A stretch of DNA of 34,031 nt from Rhodospirillaceae bacterium BRH_c57 (GCA_000961745.1 LAEA01000063.1:1-34031); one strand, 5' to 3'; shown: positions 14,270 through 23,169, numbered from the stretch's first letter. A program made the numbers and translations. Notes: generated from the sequence alone by a model not told the origin.

Positions 14270-16616
14270 CGGAGAGAAGCGGGGAGGGGGTAAGGCCCGC
14301 CTTCTGGTCGGAACGGCGGTCGGAGCCCTCATCGTCGGGGTTGCCGGTTACGCCGCCCTGACAAAACACGCAGACTGGATAATCCAGACTCTTGAGGGTG
14401 CCGGAGCGCCGAAGGCGATAACCGACATCGTCGGTTCCATCGCGGGCCGTGGCGAGATCTCCCCCGCGACCGCTTCCAAGCAGGACGGGGCAGGCTCCCC
14501 GCCCACCGTAAATGAAGGGGATCTCGCACCCACCACGTCGGCGGCCGCGGAAGTTTCGTCCGCCGATGTGGTGGTTTCGCAGGAAGAACCTGTCTCAGAC
14601 GTTTCTGGAAAAACGGGACAAGAGGCTTCCGACACTGTTTCCGTCTTCGACCGTTTCGAACAAGCATCCGAGAGCGTCGAGGATGCGGGTCCTCCTCCCG
14701 CGAGCCATGCAGGCGAGACGATCGACGATGGCAAGGTCTATGGCGTCGGGGATGTCGATGCCATGACCAATCGCGTTCGCGATCAGGCTCAAGAGAGCCA
14801 GGCTGCAAAGCGGGCCGACCCTGATGCATTGCCATGGGAAGGCTACAATGTAAGCAAGCCGAAGAGTGTCGAGGAAGTCGCCCGCGAGAGGGCCGAGGCA
14901 CAGAACGCTCAGGCCGACACATGGATCGGGTCAGAGCCAGTGGACGCCATACCGACCGAGGGCGGGGCGGGCCTGACATACGATGAGCTTGTCTCCGGAC
15001 GGAGCTTATCAAAATGGATGAACGGAGCCCTGTGGGAAGCCGACATGGGCGGCGTCGAGGTCGCCCGCAGGAAACTGCCCGCCGCCTCGGCATTCGAGGT
15101 GGAGGACACCCGCGTCGTGCGGTTCCTGCCGCCACGCTCCGTGCCTGACATCAACGTTTCCCAACCCGAGACGGGCATGAACGTCGTGCGCGGCGCCATC
15201 GCCCTGCCGAAGGCTGGTAAGTACCGCTTTGATCTTCACCTCAAGATCGGCGACCGCGACTTTGGGGCACGCGGCGAACCACGCTGCAACGTTCGCCTCG
15301 ATGTCGGCGATGCCACCGTGTTCGATGCTGCATTCATGAAAGCGGGTGTCGGCAACTCCGCCGTTCGCGAAGGCATCGGCTTCGAGGTTCCAGATGGCAA
15401 GGAAGGGCTGCACGAGTATATTCTGGAATATTCCTGCTACGGCTACCTCAAGGCAGACGGTGAAGGCTTTTCGGCAATGGCTGGCGCGACCGGATCGGTG
15501 CCGCTTGACATCGCCGACGGCACAACCGTCTTCACCAACCGCGACTTCGACAAGATGGCGGAATACTGGTCTCAGGCCTATCAGGCAGGCACAGAGCAGC
15601 CCGTCGAGATTGGCCTGCGTCTTCTTGAGCCCGGGAAGGATATGCCGAGGCCGCTGGGTGACGGCGACCTTTACATCTTCTCCGACATCAAGGCTGAGTT
15701 CCTCTCCCCTCTGAAGGTCGAACTGGAGCCTGGCGTCTACGGCGAGAGCTACCACGGCCCTGTCACCGACGAAAAATGGGACATCCGCGGCAACCCTGAC
15801 CTGACGGGATACCAGGCATCCGTGCAGGACTCCCTCGCCCCCGGCAAGCTGCCCTTCTTCGACAGGAGCGGCATCATGGGTGTCAGGGTCTACCGAGGCG
15901 TCATGGCGGTCCGCGAGAGCGGCAAGCATGCCATTGCCATCTCACTTGAGTCCGGTGGAGAGCCCCACGAGACCAGTGGCGACCTGTTCTACGGCACCCG
16001 CAGGTGCGTCACCGCCCTCAGGATGGACAGGGGGTGGGGCATGAGCTTCCCGTCGCCGACCGACCAAGACGGCAACCCCTACCTCGCCCCGTGGCACGAG
16101 GGCATGGCGGGCCGCGAGATCGAGCCGCTGGAGATCGAGCTGGAGAAGGGCCTGCACAAGTTCGCTTTGTACGTCGGCTGCCGCCCAGGAATGGACGGCC
16201 TTGAAGCGGCGAGGGGCATGGTTCGCGTAGATGCGGACTGGAGGGTCTCCAAGGACGAGCCCCAGCTCTACGCCAGCCTTTGGATGAAGCACGACAACGA
16301 ACCCGCACTACGGATGCTCGGTGAGGGCGACCTGTTCAAGGACCGCGACTACAGCCTGCCGATCCCCAAGGTCGACTTCGGCCAGTCTGCGGGCAAGGGT
16401 GCTGAAATGGGTATCCTGTCTTTCGATGACTTCGACGACGCACCGGCACCGGGCAGAGGCGTCGATGGCAGACCTTCGGACCTCGGCGGAGCCCCGGACG
16501 GACTGGACTTCGGTGACGGGACTAGGCCGGGGAGCATCGATCGCGAGAGCCTGGACGGTCTCGACTTCGGAAGCACACCCATTGCGGATACCCTAGACGG
16601 GCTGTCCTTTGAGTAG
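14256..16616 (+). CDS. Membrane-anchored protein with two PA14-like Cys modules, 786 aa
   Basis: ATG 14256 follows GGGGAGGTCTTT. A basic N-terminus and one hydrophobic segment (residues 16-35, LLVGTAVGALIVGVAGYAAL) suggest an inner-membrane anchor with the rest outside. Residues 45-270 are acidic, low-complexity linker. Two beta-rich modules follow. The first (about 305-470) has GKYRFDLHLKIGD, RCNVRLDVGD, EYSCYGY and then GLRLLEPGKDMPRPLGDGDL. The second (about 540-695) has GKHAIAISLES, RRCVTALRMD, YVGCRPG and SLWMKHDNEPALRMLGEGDL. Each has two Cys and ends in the same P-x-x-R-x-L-G-x-GDL pattern. This resembles PA14-type carbohydrate-binding beta domains, but that is not certain. The C-terminus repeats DGLDFG, DGLDFG, DGLSF. 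Related modules occur in the proteins at 18449 and 20220. Confidence 0.75.
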   Translation: MSERNGEKRGGGKARLLVGTAVGALIVGVAGYAALTKHADWIIQTLEGAGAPKAITDIVGSIAGRGEISPATASKQDGAGSPPTVNEGDLAPTTSAAAEVSSADVVVSQEEPVSDVSGKTGQEASDTVSVFDRFEQASESVEDAGPPPASHAGETIDDGKVYGVGDVDAMTNRVRDQAQESQAAKRADPDALPWEGYNVSKPKSVEEVARERAEAQNAQADTWIGSEPVDAIPTEGGAGLTYDELVSGRSLSKWMNGALWEADMGGVEVARRKLPAASAFEVEDTRVVRFLPPRSVPDINVSQPETGMNVVRGAIALPKAGKYRFDLHLKIGDRDFGARGEPRCNVRLDVGDATVFDAAFMKAGVGNSAVREGIGFEVPDGKEGLHEYILEYSCYGYLKADGEGFSAMAGATGSVPLDIADGTTVFTNRDFDKMAEYWSQAYQAGTEQPVEIGLRLLEPGKDMPRPLGDGDLYIFSDIKAEFLSPLKVELEPGVYGESYHGPVTDEKWDIRGNPDLTGYQASVQDSLAPGKLPFFDRSGIMGVRVYRGVMAVRESGKHAIAISLESGGEPHETSGDLFYGTRRCVTALRMDRGWGMSFPSPTDQDGNPYLAPWHEGMAGREIEPLEIELEKGLHKFALYVGCRPGMDGLEAARGMVRVDADWRVSKDEPQLYASLWMKHDNEPALRMLGEGDLFKDRDYSLPIPKVDFGQSAGKGAEMGILSFDDFDDAPAPGRGVDGRPSDLGGAPDGLDFGDGTRPGSIDRESLDGLDFGSTPIADTLDGLSFE

Positions 16617-16646
16617 GCGGTCCAGGACTGCGAACGGCGAAGCAAC

Positions 16647-16676
16647 AACACCTACTGCAGTCACGCAGTAGGTGTT
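16647..16676. repeat. Perfect 12-bp inverted repeat overlapping a motif copy
   Basis: AACACCTACTGC, a six-base loop, GCAGTAGGTGTT. The right arm ends in the first four bases of the recurring motif at 16673. It lies 30 bp after the stop of the upstream gene and has no T-tract, so it could be an operator or a weak terminator. Confidence 0.6.
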
Positions 16677-16688
16677 GACATATGGACT
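16673..16688 (+). promoter_or_regulatory. Recurring motif upstream of the membrane protein at 16733
   Basis: TGTTGACATATGGACT, 44-60 bp before ATG 16733, overlapping the right arm of the palindrome at 16647-16676. Confidence 0.65.
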
Positions 16689-16732
16689 GAAGGGTGGCTT
16701 TCTGATTCGATAGCCCTTGAGAGGAGAGTGAG

Positions 16733-18259
16733 ATGGCAAATAATGATGGGCCTCAGGGCCTCGATGCCCTGACCGACAACGATGACGAGGAGTTTGTCCC
16801 TGACATTCCAGCTCTTGAGTCCGACGAACCGGGCGATGAGGACGACATCGAAGACGAAGAAGGCGGGAAGGGGAAGATCGCTCTCTTCGGAATCATTGCC
16901 GCCGCCGCCGCTATCGGAGCGGGCGGGTGGTTCGTCATGTCCGGCGGCGAACCGAACCTGACTCCGACCCAGGTGGTCGAGGGGGAACCAGTCGCCGAGA
17001 CCGCACGGGAAGGTGCTCCTACCCGCACGACCCCCGACAGCCCCGCAGTTCCGCCTGCGGCTACGGGTGGGGCGACGAACACCAACCTCATGAAGGCCGT
17101 CGCGGTCGCCCCCGCCGGCCACACGCAGTGGCAGTGGCAAGCTCAGAACATTGAAAATGGCCAGGCCACTTTTGCTTTCGATAACGCTGCATTCTGGGCG
17201 AGACGCGGGACAGTGCCGCTCGTCGTATCGAACGAGTTCAGAATCCATCCCATCGAACTGAGATCATTCTTCAACTTCGATAGAGATTTGATCGGCCCGC
17301 GGTTCAACGGCGACGTCCTTGAGCTGACTGGGCTGAAGTATAAGGGAGTTGGCGGAATACTCAGTTCCATCTTCGGTTCAGGGCCGCCGCTGGATCCCAA
17401 GACCGCTTACATCAGCCTTCCTACTGGTAGCCGTCCGCCTGTGCAGGGTGACGCCATGTACACCGAGTTCGACGGCATCTCAAAACGCGTGCTTGGGGAA
17501 CGGGCGGTCGCCGTCGACATGTTCCCGATGAATCGCGAGCACACGGCCTACGCCGTTGCCATTCACATGAATCCGGAACCGGTCGTGCAGACCACTTGCC
17601 TAGTTCTCTTCTGCCGCCAGAACATCGCGATCAAGGACGACGATCTGTACTGGGTCGTGGCTGCCTGGGATGGTGCGGACTGGCGGGCCGTCGCCTCGGC
17701 CTCAGCCAAGGTGGACATGGGGCCAGGACCGCACTGGGTCGACCGCAAGACGGGTGCTCAGGTTTTCCTCGGCAAGCCCGAAGATCGCCAGATGCTGTTC
17801 ACGATGGTCGGCTCCGATGCCCTTTTCCGTGAAGAGTTCGCCCGCAGGGACGGCAAGGCATACCTCACCGGTTCCGTCGTCACGGCCCCTGACCGGGCTC
17901 CGGCGGGGCAAAATCAGCGGCTCTCGGTGTTCGCAAAAAACCAGCCCGTCCGCAAGGAGATGATCGACGTCATAGCCAGCTCGCGGCAGGCAGGCTTCGT
18001 GTTCGGGCAGGACCTCGCCGTCAACTGCGGCGACGGCGACGTGTGCAGGGCTAAGTTCACACTGCTTGATGTTACTTACGCCGACGCTCCACAGGCAGCA
18101 TGGTCGGGCGAGATGTTCGCTCGCAAGTTTAAGCTGGGAGCGTTCGTTCACGGCTACATGCCCATGGGTACTTGCATGCGGCTCGACATGACGCCGACGA
18201 AGTATCTCACGCAGGAGCTGCGGGACAGGGGAGTGCCTGACTTTTGCCGACGGCGTTGA
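16733..18259 (+). CDS. Single-pass membrane protein with acidic N-terminus, 508 aa
   Basis: ATG 16733 follows GAGAGGAGAGTGAG. Residues 1-46 are very acidic (DNDDEEFVPDIPALESDEP). A membrane segment near 49-69 (ALFGIIAAAAAIGAGGWFVM) comes next, then a Pro/Thr-rich linker to about 120. The remaining 390 residues are a beta-rich domain, probably periplasmic, starting HTQWQWQAQNIENGQATFAF. It contains TTCLVLFCRQNIAI and NCGDGDVCRAKFTLLDV, two Cys pairs that suggest disulfides. The general topology resembles single-pass anchored subunits of envelope machines, but I see no diagnostic motif. It stands between two related exported proteins, each with its own motif copy. Confidence 0.75.
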   Translation: MANNDGPQGLDALTDNDDEEFVPDIPALESDEPGDEDDIEDEEGGKGKIALFGIIAAAAAIGAGGWFVMSGGEPNLTPTQVVEGEPVAETAREGAPTRTTPDSPAVPPAATGGATNTNLMKAVAVAPAGHTQWQWQAQNIENGQATFAFDNAAFWARRGTVPLVVSNEFRIHPIELRSFFNFDRDLIGPRFNGDVLELTGLKYKGVGGILSSIFGSGPPLDPKTAYISLPTGSRPPVQGDAMYTEFDGISKRVLGERAVAVDMFPMNREHTAYAVAIHMNPEPVVQTTCLVLFCRQNIAIKDDDLYWVVAAWDGADWRAVASASAKVDMGPGPHWVDRKTGAQVFLGKPEDRQMLFTMVGSDALFREEFARRDGKAYLTGSVVTAPDRAPAGQNQRLSVFAKNQPVRKEMIDVIASSRQAGFVFGQDLAVNCGDGDVCRAKFTLLDVTYADAPQAAWSGEMFARKFKLGAFVHGYMPMGTCMRLDMTPTKYLTQELRDRGVPDFCRRR

Positions 18260-18310
18260 GCAGTCAGCTCCTTAGGATGTGGAAGGCGTTGAGCCTTCGG
18301 CGAGAAGAAA

Positions 18311-18345
18311 AGGCGTTCCTGAGGGGTCGCCTTCTTCGTTTATGC
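18311..18345 (+). terminator. Probable terminator after the gene at 16733-18259
   Basis: AAGGCG pairs with CGCCTT around a loop of about 12 bases, followed by CTTCGTTTATG. The tail is only moderately T-rich. Confidence 0.4.
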
Positions 18346-18356
18346 AAAGACTACCA

Positions 18357-18398
18357 TTTGACATGAGTTGACATGTCTACACGTTGACATGCGGATAT
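18357..18398 (+). promoter_or_regulatory. Three clustered motif copies upstream of the gene at 18449
   Basis: TTTGACAT (18357), GTTGACATGTCTAC (18368, near-palindromic) and CGTTGACATGCGGATAT (18382). Spacings are 11 and 15 bp. The last, best copy is 51-67 bp before ATG 18449. Confidence 0.7.
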
Positions 18399-18448
18399 TT
18401 AGGTGAGACGTTTTTCATCAACAGAGACAATGATTTTGGAGGCGAGAC

Positions 18449-20194
18449 ATGGCTGGAATCGGAAACGGGATACGGGTTACCCTTCTTGCCGGCACCGCGA
18501 CCGCTGTCCTCATCGGCCCAGCGTTGGCGGGCGGTGACCGGGTTGATCTCGATACCATTGATGCGGTGGTGGCCGAGATGCAGGGGCAGCTCCCCGAGAA
18601 CTTCGACATCGACCTCTCCCTTATGGATCTGCGGGCTGTGATCGTCGAGGCGATCAACACGAAGCCCGACGCGGAAGGCTTGCGTTCTGCCACTCGCCGG
18701 AGCGAAGGCATGCTCGGTCCCATCCTGGTCGGCGTGCAGGCGGAGCGGGACGGCGATGGCTGCTACCGCGTCGTCTCAAACGTGCTGACGGCCAAGGGCA
18801 AGGCTGGCGACGATACAAAACTGTGTCGTTCTGAGGAGAGTGTCGCTGGCGCCGAGGTGCTTACCGCCGACGCTTCAAAGTGGGTTGCCGCCGACAACGA
18901 ACCCGTCGTGCCGGAGATAGAGACCGCGAAGAAGGATGAGCCGAAGGGGTTCACCCTCGGCTGGGCGACCACTTCCGCCGCCTCGTCCGTGTCGGCACCC
19001 GTCAGTGATTCAAGAGACAGGGGGGAGAAGTGCTCGACCGACAGCACGGGCGTTGAGTGGTGCGTCGGGCTTCACGCCGTGGCCGTCATGGACGGGCATG
19101 AGATCTCTGAGATTCCCGTGACGCGTGACCGTCCAACCCTAGGCCTTTTCGACCACATGTCAGAGATGCCGAGTGCCGGTGTCCACCTGCCCGCCAGGTG
19201 GAAGGCCGAGGCCCGCATACTCTACAAGGGGGCCGGCGAGAAGTCTTCCCGCGTCGAGGTGTTCGCCGAGATCCGCAACAAGGTGAAGGGCTGCGAACTG
19301 AAGCTTGAGGGCAGGGGCGAGCCGCCCGCTCCCACCGATGGTTCCCCCGTCAAGATCACGGCGGTTACGGGCGATGCGGTGTCAATTGAATGGTCCTGTC
19401 CAACTGAGGATCTGTTCTCCTCCAACGCGGGCGACCTCGCGGCTTTGACCGATGCCGATCCCGAGCTGGTGATCTACGCGACCACGGGTGGCCAGGACCG
19501 CTCGGAGTGGCAGGACCTCGGCAACTACTTCGTCTACCGCAACGATGCCATGCCGTCCGGCGACAGAAAGGTGTGGGATGTCCCCGCCAGCGAGCACGTA
19601 AGGATGGGCTTCGCCGCGACATGGAACGAAATTCCCCGCGAATGGCTGGCCGCAGCATGGAAAGAAGGCGACAAGCTCGCCCTCAACAACAAGGCCGGAT
19701 ACCAGTGGGCGACGGGGGTCATGGATGGCTCGGCAAACGTGGTGGTCGGCAGCCGCTTTGGTGTCGTCGCATACGAGGGCAACATCCTCAATGATGTCGC
19801 TGGCGAGGCTGTGGTCGCGGTGGTCTCCCGCAGGCTTGGGGGCGGGTCTGGCGAGACCCCATGTTCATTCGAATTCGGACTGAAAGACGCCGCCCCCTCG
19901 GTTTCCGCCGAGGCATGGTCCCCAAGTGCGGATCACGGAACCGCTGTTCTCGGCGGCATGACCCTGCCCGGAGAAGTCGGCGGTAGTCCGGGCGTGGCTC
20001 CCGTCGAAGGCCGCTTCGGCTGTGCGGTTTCAAATCAGGGAGGCAAGCAAGGCGGCCTCGCGGGCAACACCTCCGGTGAGGTGGAACCGGGCGAGAGTGG
20101 TGTCGAGCACGAAATATGGATCCGAACCGAAGGTGACAGGGGGTTCCGCAGGGTGTCCGGCGGCAGGGCTCTGCATGCCCAGACAGCACGATGA
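18449..20194 (+). CDS. Exported Cys-module protein, 581 aa
   Basis: The start follows TTTTGGAGGCGAGAC. MAGIGNGIRVTLLAGTATAV is a signal peptide, probably cleaved after ALA before GGDRVDLDT. The N-terminal domain has DGDGCYRVVSN and KLCRSEE, also found at the same place in the next protein (SCYSVQAL, VVCPSGD). After a linker come two beta modules with Cys pairs: CELKLEG and EWSCPTED (about 280-318), then TPCSFEFG and RFGCAVSN (about 470-527). It ends EHEIWIRTEGDRGFRRVSGG, a relative of the LW-x-K...R-x-L-x-x-GD ending in the proteins at 14256 and 20220. Probably periplasmic or surface. It forms an operon with the next gene (25 bp gap, no motif between). Confidence 0.75.
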   Translation: MAGIGNGIRVTLLAGTATAVLIGPALAGGDRVDLDTIDAVVAEMQGQLPENFDIDLSLMDLRAVIVEAINTKPDAEGLRSATRRSEGMLGPILVGVQAERDGDGCYRVVSNVLTAKGKAGDDTKLCRSEESVAGAEVLTADASKWVAADNEPVVPEIETAKKDEPKGFTLGWATTSAASSVSAPVSDSRDRGEKCSTDSTGVEWCVGLHAVAVMDGHEISEIPVTRDRPTLGLFDHMSEMPSAGVHLPARWKAEARILYKGAGEKSSRVEVFAEIRNKVKGCELKLEGRGEPPAPTDGSPVKITAVTGDAVSIEWSCPTEDLFSSNAGDLAALTDADPELVIYATTGGQDRSEWQDLGNYFVYRNDAMPSGDRKVWDVPASEHVRMGFAATWNEIPREWLAAAWKEGDKLALNNKAGYQWATGVMDGSANVVVGSRFGVVAYEGNILNDVAGEAVVAVVSRRLGGGSGETPCSFEFGLKDAAPSVSAEAWSPSADHGTAVLGGMTLPGEVGGSPGVAPVEGRFGCAVSNQGGKQGGLAGNTSGEVEPGESGVEHEIWIRTEGDRGFRRVSGGRALHAQTAR

Positions 20195-20219
20195 GCACGA
20201 TGAGCAGGGGGATTAAGTT

Positions 20220-22082
20220 ATGAAAGCGAAGATGATCGTGAAGTCAGCACTCGGTGCGGCACTGCTTGCAACGGCCTCCATGCCAGCCCTGGCGGTAGGG
20301 CTGGACGGGCGTGTTTCGGATGCCTTGGCGACCGAAACAGTCACGGCCCTGAAGAACTCAGGGGCGACGGCAAGGACGGCGGAGAGCAGGGGCGAGGACG
20401 TGAAACGTCTCGCCATGCTTGCCGTGGCCCACATCGGCAAGAACTCCACGGAAGAGATCGCGTTCGACGATCAGAGAAAGGCTGGTATTGGTCTCGACAC
20501 GTCCCTCGGCTCCGACGTCTGGCTGTCCTGGCTGACCGAAGGCAAGGAGAAGGAGGTTGTCTCCTCCGTCCGCGTCTTCCGGAGCGATGCGGGCGAAAGC
20601 TGCTATAGCGTGCAGGCCCTCTCGATCATCCCTGGCAAGAAAAGCCATGTCGGCAAGTCTGATGCAGTGGTGTGCCCTTCCGGAGATGGATCCTTGACGA
20701 CGAAAAATAGGGGATGGCGACCGGCATTGGAGAGGGTGGCGACCGCCCCCGATGGCACGCAGTGGACACCGGGGCTGTGGATGGAAGCAAGGGCGATCAA
20801 GGAGATCAACGGCTCGTACCCGACCGAGGCAGTGCATGAGCAAGTGGCTGGCGGCACGGCTGCCGAGATCATGGGCCCTGTCCTGTCCGCTGTGCCGGTC
20901 TACGGTTCAGAGATCAGCACGGCGGCACACTATGCTGCGGCCCCGACTTCTCTCGGCGAGTTCGAAATGGTTCCGCTCGTCCGCTTCGGAGGGAGACTGA
21001 ACCTGCCGCCCGGCAGCAACGAGCTCCACATGATGATTGAGAAGCCCGGCTCGGACGACGAGTGCAGCGTGTCGATTTCCGCGACGTCTCTTTCGGGCGA
21101 GAAAAGCAGGATGCAGACCGCGGATGCCGGGGTCAGGAAGACGCTCCCTGTGTCCTCAGGGGACGACATCGAGGGGTTCATCTTTTGCTCGCCCGATCGC
21201 AACCCGCGAGATCACAGGGCGGGTGAGGCACCCCTCTCCTCGTTCGTGAAGCTGGAGATCGCGTCCTTTCCTGACAGCCCATTGCCCCGCCCGCTTTCCA
21301 TTGAGACCCCCGACTTCGTGCGGCCAGTTGACGCCGTCCCCTCGGGCGTGGCTTGGGACGACGCGGAGAGCGGTGTCGCCGGGCTTGTCTCCCGCGGAGC
21401 CGCAGTGCGTGGGCTGAAGGCCATCCACACTAAGATTCCCGCTGCATTCCAATGCAAGAATGGTTGCAACGCTCTCGCGATTGGCGAGGAAGTCGGCCCG
21501 GAGATCGGCAGAGAGGCCGCCGATGGCGACTTTAGGACCGCACTGCACCGCAGGGCCACTCTTGTCGTCTTGGAAGGCAACGTGGCCCTGCCCGCCGCCG
21601 AGGAGGCCACGTTCCTTGTGGGCGTGCGCCGTACCAATTCTTCATCATGGAGCGGGGTGTCGGACCCGGAGTACATCGAGTGCCGCGTCGATCTCGCCAT
21701 TGACACCTACCGGCTCACAAAGGCGTCCGAGATCGAAAAGATCACGGAGAACATCTACTCAGACAAGCCGTTTTTCGCACAGACAGTGGAACCGGGTCAG
21801 AAATCGGGTTGGACCTTCCAATCTCAAGGGTGGAACGTGCATGCATCATCCGCTCCGCTGGCAGGGGCCGTCGGGCAGTCGAAAACAGCCATCTACCCGA
21901 TCCGAGGCAAAGTTGCGTGCGAGGTGGCGACAAACGGCGATGCACGGTATGGCATCGCCGCCGAGGAAGGCGGAATCCTCAAGGAGAACGAGGGTGGGAT
22001 CGAGGTGTCCCTGTGGGTGAAGGCCGACAAGGATCCCACCTTCCGCCTCGTGAACGGCGACATCGCCTTCCACGCCAAGTGA
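20220..22082 (+). CDS. Exported Cys-module protein, 620 aa, paralogous to the previous gene
   Basis: MKAKMIVKSALGAALLATAS is a Sec signal peptide, with cleavage after ALA before VGLDGRVSD. The start has GGGGATTAAGTT upstream. The N-terminal domain with ESCYSVQALS and VVCPSGD matches that of the protein at 18449. Two beta modules follow: DDECSVSIS with GFIFCSPDRN (about 280-324), and YIECRVDLA with KVACEVATN (about 486-567). A further Cys pair is in QCKNGCNAL. The end is EVSLWVKADKDPTFRLVNGD, the clearest copy of the shared C-terminal signature. It is the last gene before a gap. Function unknown; tandem paralogues with this build are typical of structural or ligand-binding envelope proteins. 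Confidence 0.75.
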   Translation: MKAKMIVKSALGAALLATASMPALAVGLDGRVSDALATETVTALKNSGATARTAESRGEDVKRLAMLAVAHIGKNSTEEIAFDDQRKAGIGLDTSLGSDVWLSWLTEGKEKEVVSSVRVFRSDAGESCYSVQALSIIPGKKSHVGKSDAVVCPSGDGSLTTKNRGWRPALERVATAPDGTQWTPGLWMEARAIKEINGSYPTEAVHEQVAGGTAAEIMGPVLSAVPVYGSEISTAAHYAAAPTSLGEFEMVPLVRFGGRLNLPPGSNELHMMIEKPGSDDECSVSISATSLSGEKSRMQTADAGVRKTLPVSSGDDIEGFIFCSPDRNPRDHRAGEAPLSSFVKLEIASFPDSPLPRPLSIETPDFVRPVDAVPSGVAWDDAESGVAGLVSRGAAVRGLKAIHTKIPAAFQCKNGCNALAIGEEVGPEIGREAADGDFRTALHRRATLVVLEGNVALPAAEEATFLVGVRRTNSSSWSGVSDPEYIECRVDLAIDTYRLTKASEIEKITENIYSDKPFFAQTVEPGQKSGWTFQSQGWNVHASSAPLAGAVGQSKTAIYPIRGKVACEVATNGDARYGIAAEEGGILKENEGGIEVSLWVKADKDPTFRLVNGDIAFHAK

Positions 22083-22185
22083 TTTTTGTCTGTGTCTGGT
22101 CTGCGGCCACAATGACACTTGCTTCCAGCGCGGTTCTCTGACGGCCTACCGGAGAACCATGAAAGGCACAAGCTGATATATAGAT

Positions 22186-22201
22186 ATTGACATGCGGACA
22201 T
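22186..22201 (+). promoter_or_regulatory. Recurring motif upstream of the EAL gene
   Basis: ATTGACATGCGGACAT, 57-73 bp before ATG 22259. In the gap before it (22083-22185) a GGTTCTC/GAGAACC stem near 22130-22158 is the only other structure I see. Confidence 0.65.
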
Positions 22202-22258
22202 TTTATCAACAGCGTGTACATGCGGGGCGAGGCCCCCATGGGGAAGGGGAGAGACATC

Positions 22259-23149
22259 ATGGCGGTGACGGCTGCTGATCTAGAGAATGCGATACGCGGT
22301 GGCGGCCTTGAGCTTCACCTCCAGGAAAAGGTCAACTTGAAGTCGGGCATGCCCGCTGGCTTTGAGGCTCTTGTCCGCTGGCCGGGATCGGGGTCCTTTC
22401 CAGACGAGTTCGTGCCGTTGGCCGAGCGGAGCGGACTGGCTACCATTCTCGGGGACTGGGTGACCGCCTCGGCGGCCAGAATCGTCGCAGACATTATGAG
22501 GGACAAGGAAGGGGCCAAGCTGGCAGCCGGCGTCTCGGGGGGCCTGGTTGCGATCAACGTCTCCGGCATCGAGCTCTCCGACCCGAGCTGGCACCGCCGC
22601 TTCCTATCGACCCTGGCCGACAGGGACGTGCCGCCACGCTTGGTGTCCATCGAGGTTACTGAGACGGGGATCGTCAACGACGAGGATGTCGCTTTGGGGA
22701 ACCTCGATGCCGTGCGGGACACTGGCGTGAAAGTGGCGATGGATGACTTCGGCATTGGGGAGAGCGGCCTTGCGAAGCTGCACAGCTTCCTCCACCACAT
22801 TTCTGCAGTGAAGGTCGATCGCAAATTCATTTCCGGACTTCCCATCATCAGCGGCAGCGGCAGCGGCGACGTCAGCGGCATCGACAACGGCATCGACAAT
22901 GGCTTGCGGTTCGAGTTCCTCAAATGGGTCATCGGCATCAAGCGTATCTCGCGGGGTTCTGGCGACGGGCTCACGGTCGTCGTCGAGGGTGTCGAGAACG
23001 AGTGGCAGGCAGACATGCTCCGCCAGTTGGGCGCGGACGTCGGCCAGGGGTGGCTGTGGCACCGGGCCACGACCGCATCCAGTGCGGTGGAGTCCGCATC
23101 CCGCCGTCTGAGGACCGCGCTGGATGGCATGAAGTCGAGGGCGGCATAA
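22259..23149 (+). CDS. EAL-domain cyclic-di-GMP phosphodiesterase, 296 aa
   Basis: A stand-alone EAL domain that should hydrolyse c-di-GMP to pGpG. ATG 22259 has GGGGAGAG before it; the frame is open upstream but without a better site. All residues expected for catalysis are visible: E36 in FEALVRW (the EAL motif), N100 in INVSG, E132 in IEVTE, D162 and D163 in MDDFGIG, K185 in VKVDRKF, E243 in VVEGVEN and Q263 in GQGW. Loop 6 reads DDFGIGESGL against the common DDFGTGYSSL. A Gly/Ser/Asp/Asn-rich insert (residues 198-214, with SGSGSGD and GIDNGIDNG) sits after the K185 strand and is unusual. There is no membrane or sensor domain, so it is cytoplasmic. Confidence 0.92.
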   Translation: MAVTAADLENAIRGGGLELHLQEKVNLKSGMPAGFEALVRWPGSGSFPDEFVPLAERSGLATILGDWVTASAARIVADIMRDKEGAKLAAGVSGGLVAINVSGIELSDPSWHRRFLSTLADRDVPPRLVSIEVTETGIVNDEDVALGNLDAVRDTGVKVAMDDFGIGESGLAKLHSFLHHISAVKVDRKFISGLPIISGSGSGDVSGIDNGIDNGLRFEFLKWVIGIKRISRGSGDGLTVVVEGVENEWQADMLRQLGADVGQGWLWHRATTASSAVESASRRLRTALDGMKSRAA

Positions 23150-23156
23150 TTGTAAG

Positions 23157-23169
23157 TGTTGGCATGAAG
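23157..23169 (+). promoter_or_regulatory. Recurring motif (G-variant) upstream of the giant helical protein
   Basis: TGTTGGCATGAAG, 69-81 bp before ATG 23238. It is identical to the copy at 29144-29156. Confidence 0.65.
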
